Assembly (NCBI GenBank): GCA_963678275.1
Contig: OY782765.1
Span: 6,138,001 to 6,202,000, forward strand
Length of the DNA: 64,000 nucleotides
Source of the DNA: G963677445 sp963678275
GTDB lineage: Bacteria; Bacteroidota; Ignavibacteria; Ignavibacteriales; Melioribacteraceae
Reading direction: 5' to 3'
Below the pieces are notes generated by a model, which was not told the origin of the DNA, did not search any database, and saw only the letters and a list, made by a program, of their open reading frames with translations. Below, piece after piece: positions 63,937-64,000 of this stretch (its first letter is position 1; each line of letters opens with the position of its first letter). A program made the translations under genes and the position numbers.

Positions 63937-64000
63937 GAGGAGAATTAATAATTAACAATTACAAAGAGGACCACAGATATCGCTGATTACGCTGATTTCA

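Noticed and set aside
1..64000. tRNA, rRNA or known riboswitch
   Set aside because: I saw no cloverleaf with the expected TTC-type arm, no rRNA stretches and no known aptamer consensus, although a covariance search was not possible.

Overview
The window looks like a chromosomal segment of an anaerobic or facultative Gram-negative bacterium of the Fibrobacterota-Chlorobiota-Bacteroidota group, most probably an Ignavibacteriota-like lineage. The reasons are an AT-rich base composition, a large secreted protein ending in a type IX secretion sorting domain with the NYPNPFNPTT motif, a TonB-dependent receptor, many multi-domain hybrid histidine kinases, a LytTR/LytS pair, and very large multiheme cytochromes. 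This assignment is inference from gene content; no rRNA or tRNA gene was seen.

Layout. 1-5.6 kb: the end of an RND efflux permease, then an unusual single-chain fusion of an RND permease to an ABC ATPase, then an ABC-2 permease. 5.9-9.9 kb: a TPR sensor kinase converging on a LytTR response regulator and its LytS-type kinase. 9.9-13.6 kb: a periplasmic GH13 amylase, a lone AbrB-type protein and two copies of a short inverted-repeat-bounded element. 13.6-35.3 kb, all on the minus strand: about 21 kb of signalling genes. From upstream to downstream these are a TonB receptor, a YfiR-like periplasmic protein, a CHASE8 hybrid kinase and two receiver-kinases; then a second CHASE8 hybrid kinase, a TPR hybrid kinase, a complete RsbR-RsbS-RsbT-RsbX stressosome module and a hybrid kinase whose N terminus looks like an RsbT ATPase. 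No sigma factor, DNA-binding output or GGDEF domain is present, so the output of this hub lies elsewhere.

35.3-43 kb: a third copy of the short element, a 1248-residue type IX-secreted protein, and a three-gene set (Old Yellow Enzyme-type flavoenzyme, PaaI-type thioesterase, NifX-like protein). 43-47 kb: repeat-rich intergenic DNA with an intact IS4/Tn5-like insertion sequence (2354 bp, 11-bp target duplication) whose transposase carries an N-terminal DruA-like (DUF4338) region.

48-57 kb: the most striking region, an overlapping minus-strand operon that reads as an electron-transfer conduit. A membrane diheme cytochrome b with two HX13H pairs and a membrane-anchored Fe-S/FAD protein would feed a 20-CxxCH periplasmic cytochrome, a 49-CxxCH cytochrome and an outer-membrane barrel-like protein. 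The 20-heme gene (53205-54788) has no ATG, GTG or TTG codon anywhere in its frame; it appears to start at ATT behind a strong Shine-Dalgarno, so ordinary gene callers would miss it. A TPR sensor kinase is transcribed divergently from this operon.

60-64 kb: an ArsR-controlled operon (permease, two thioredoxin-like proteins, CcdA-like protein, arsenate reductase-like phosphatase) with two matching 20-bp operators. Intergenic regions carry several dispersed repeat families, including short hairpins with variable stems but a constant CTACA loop.
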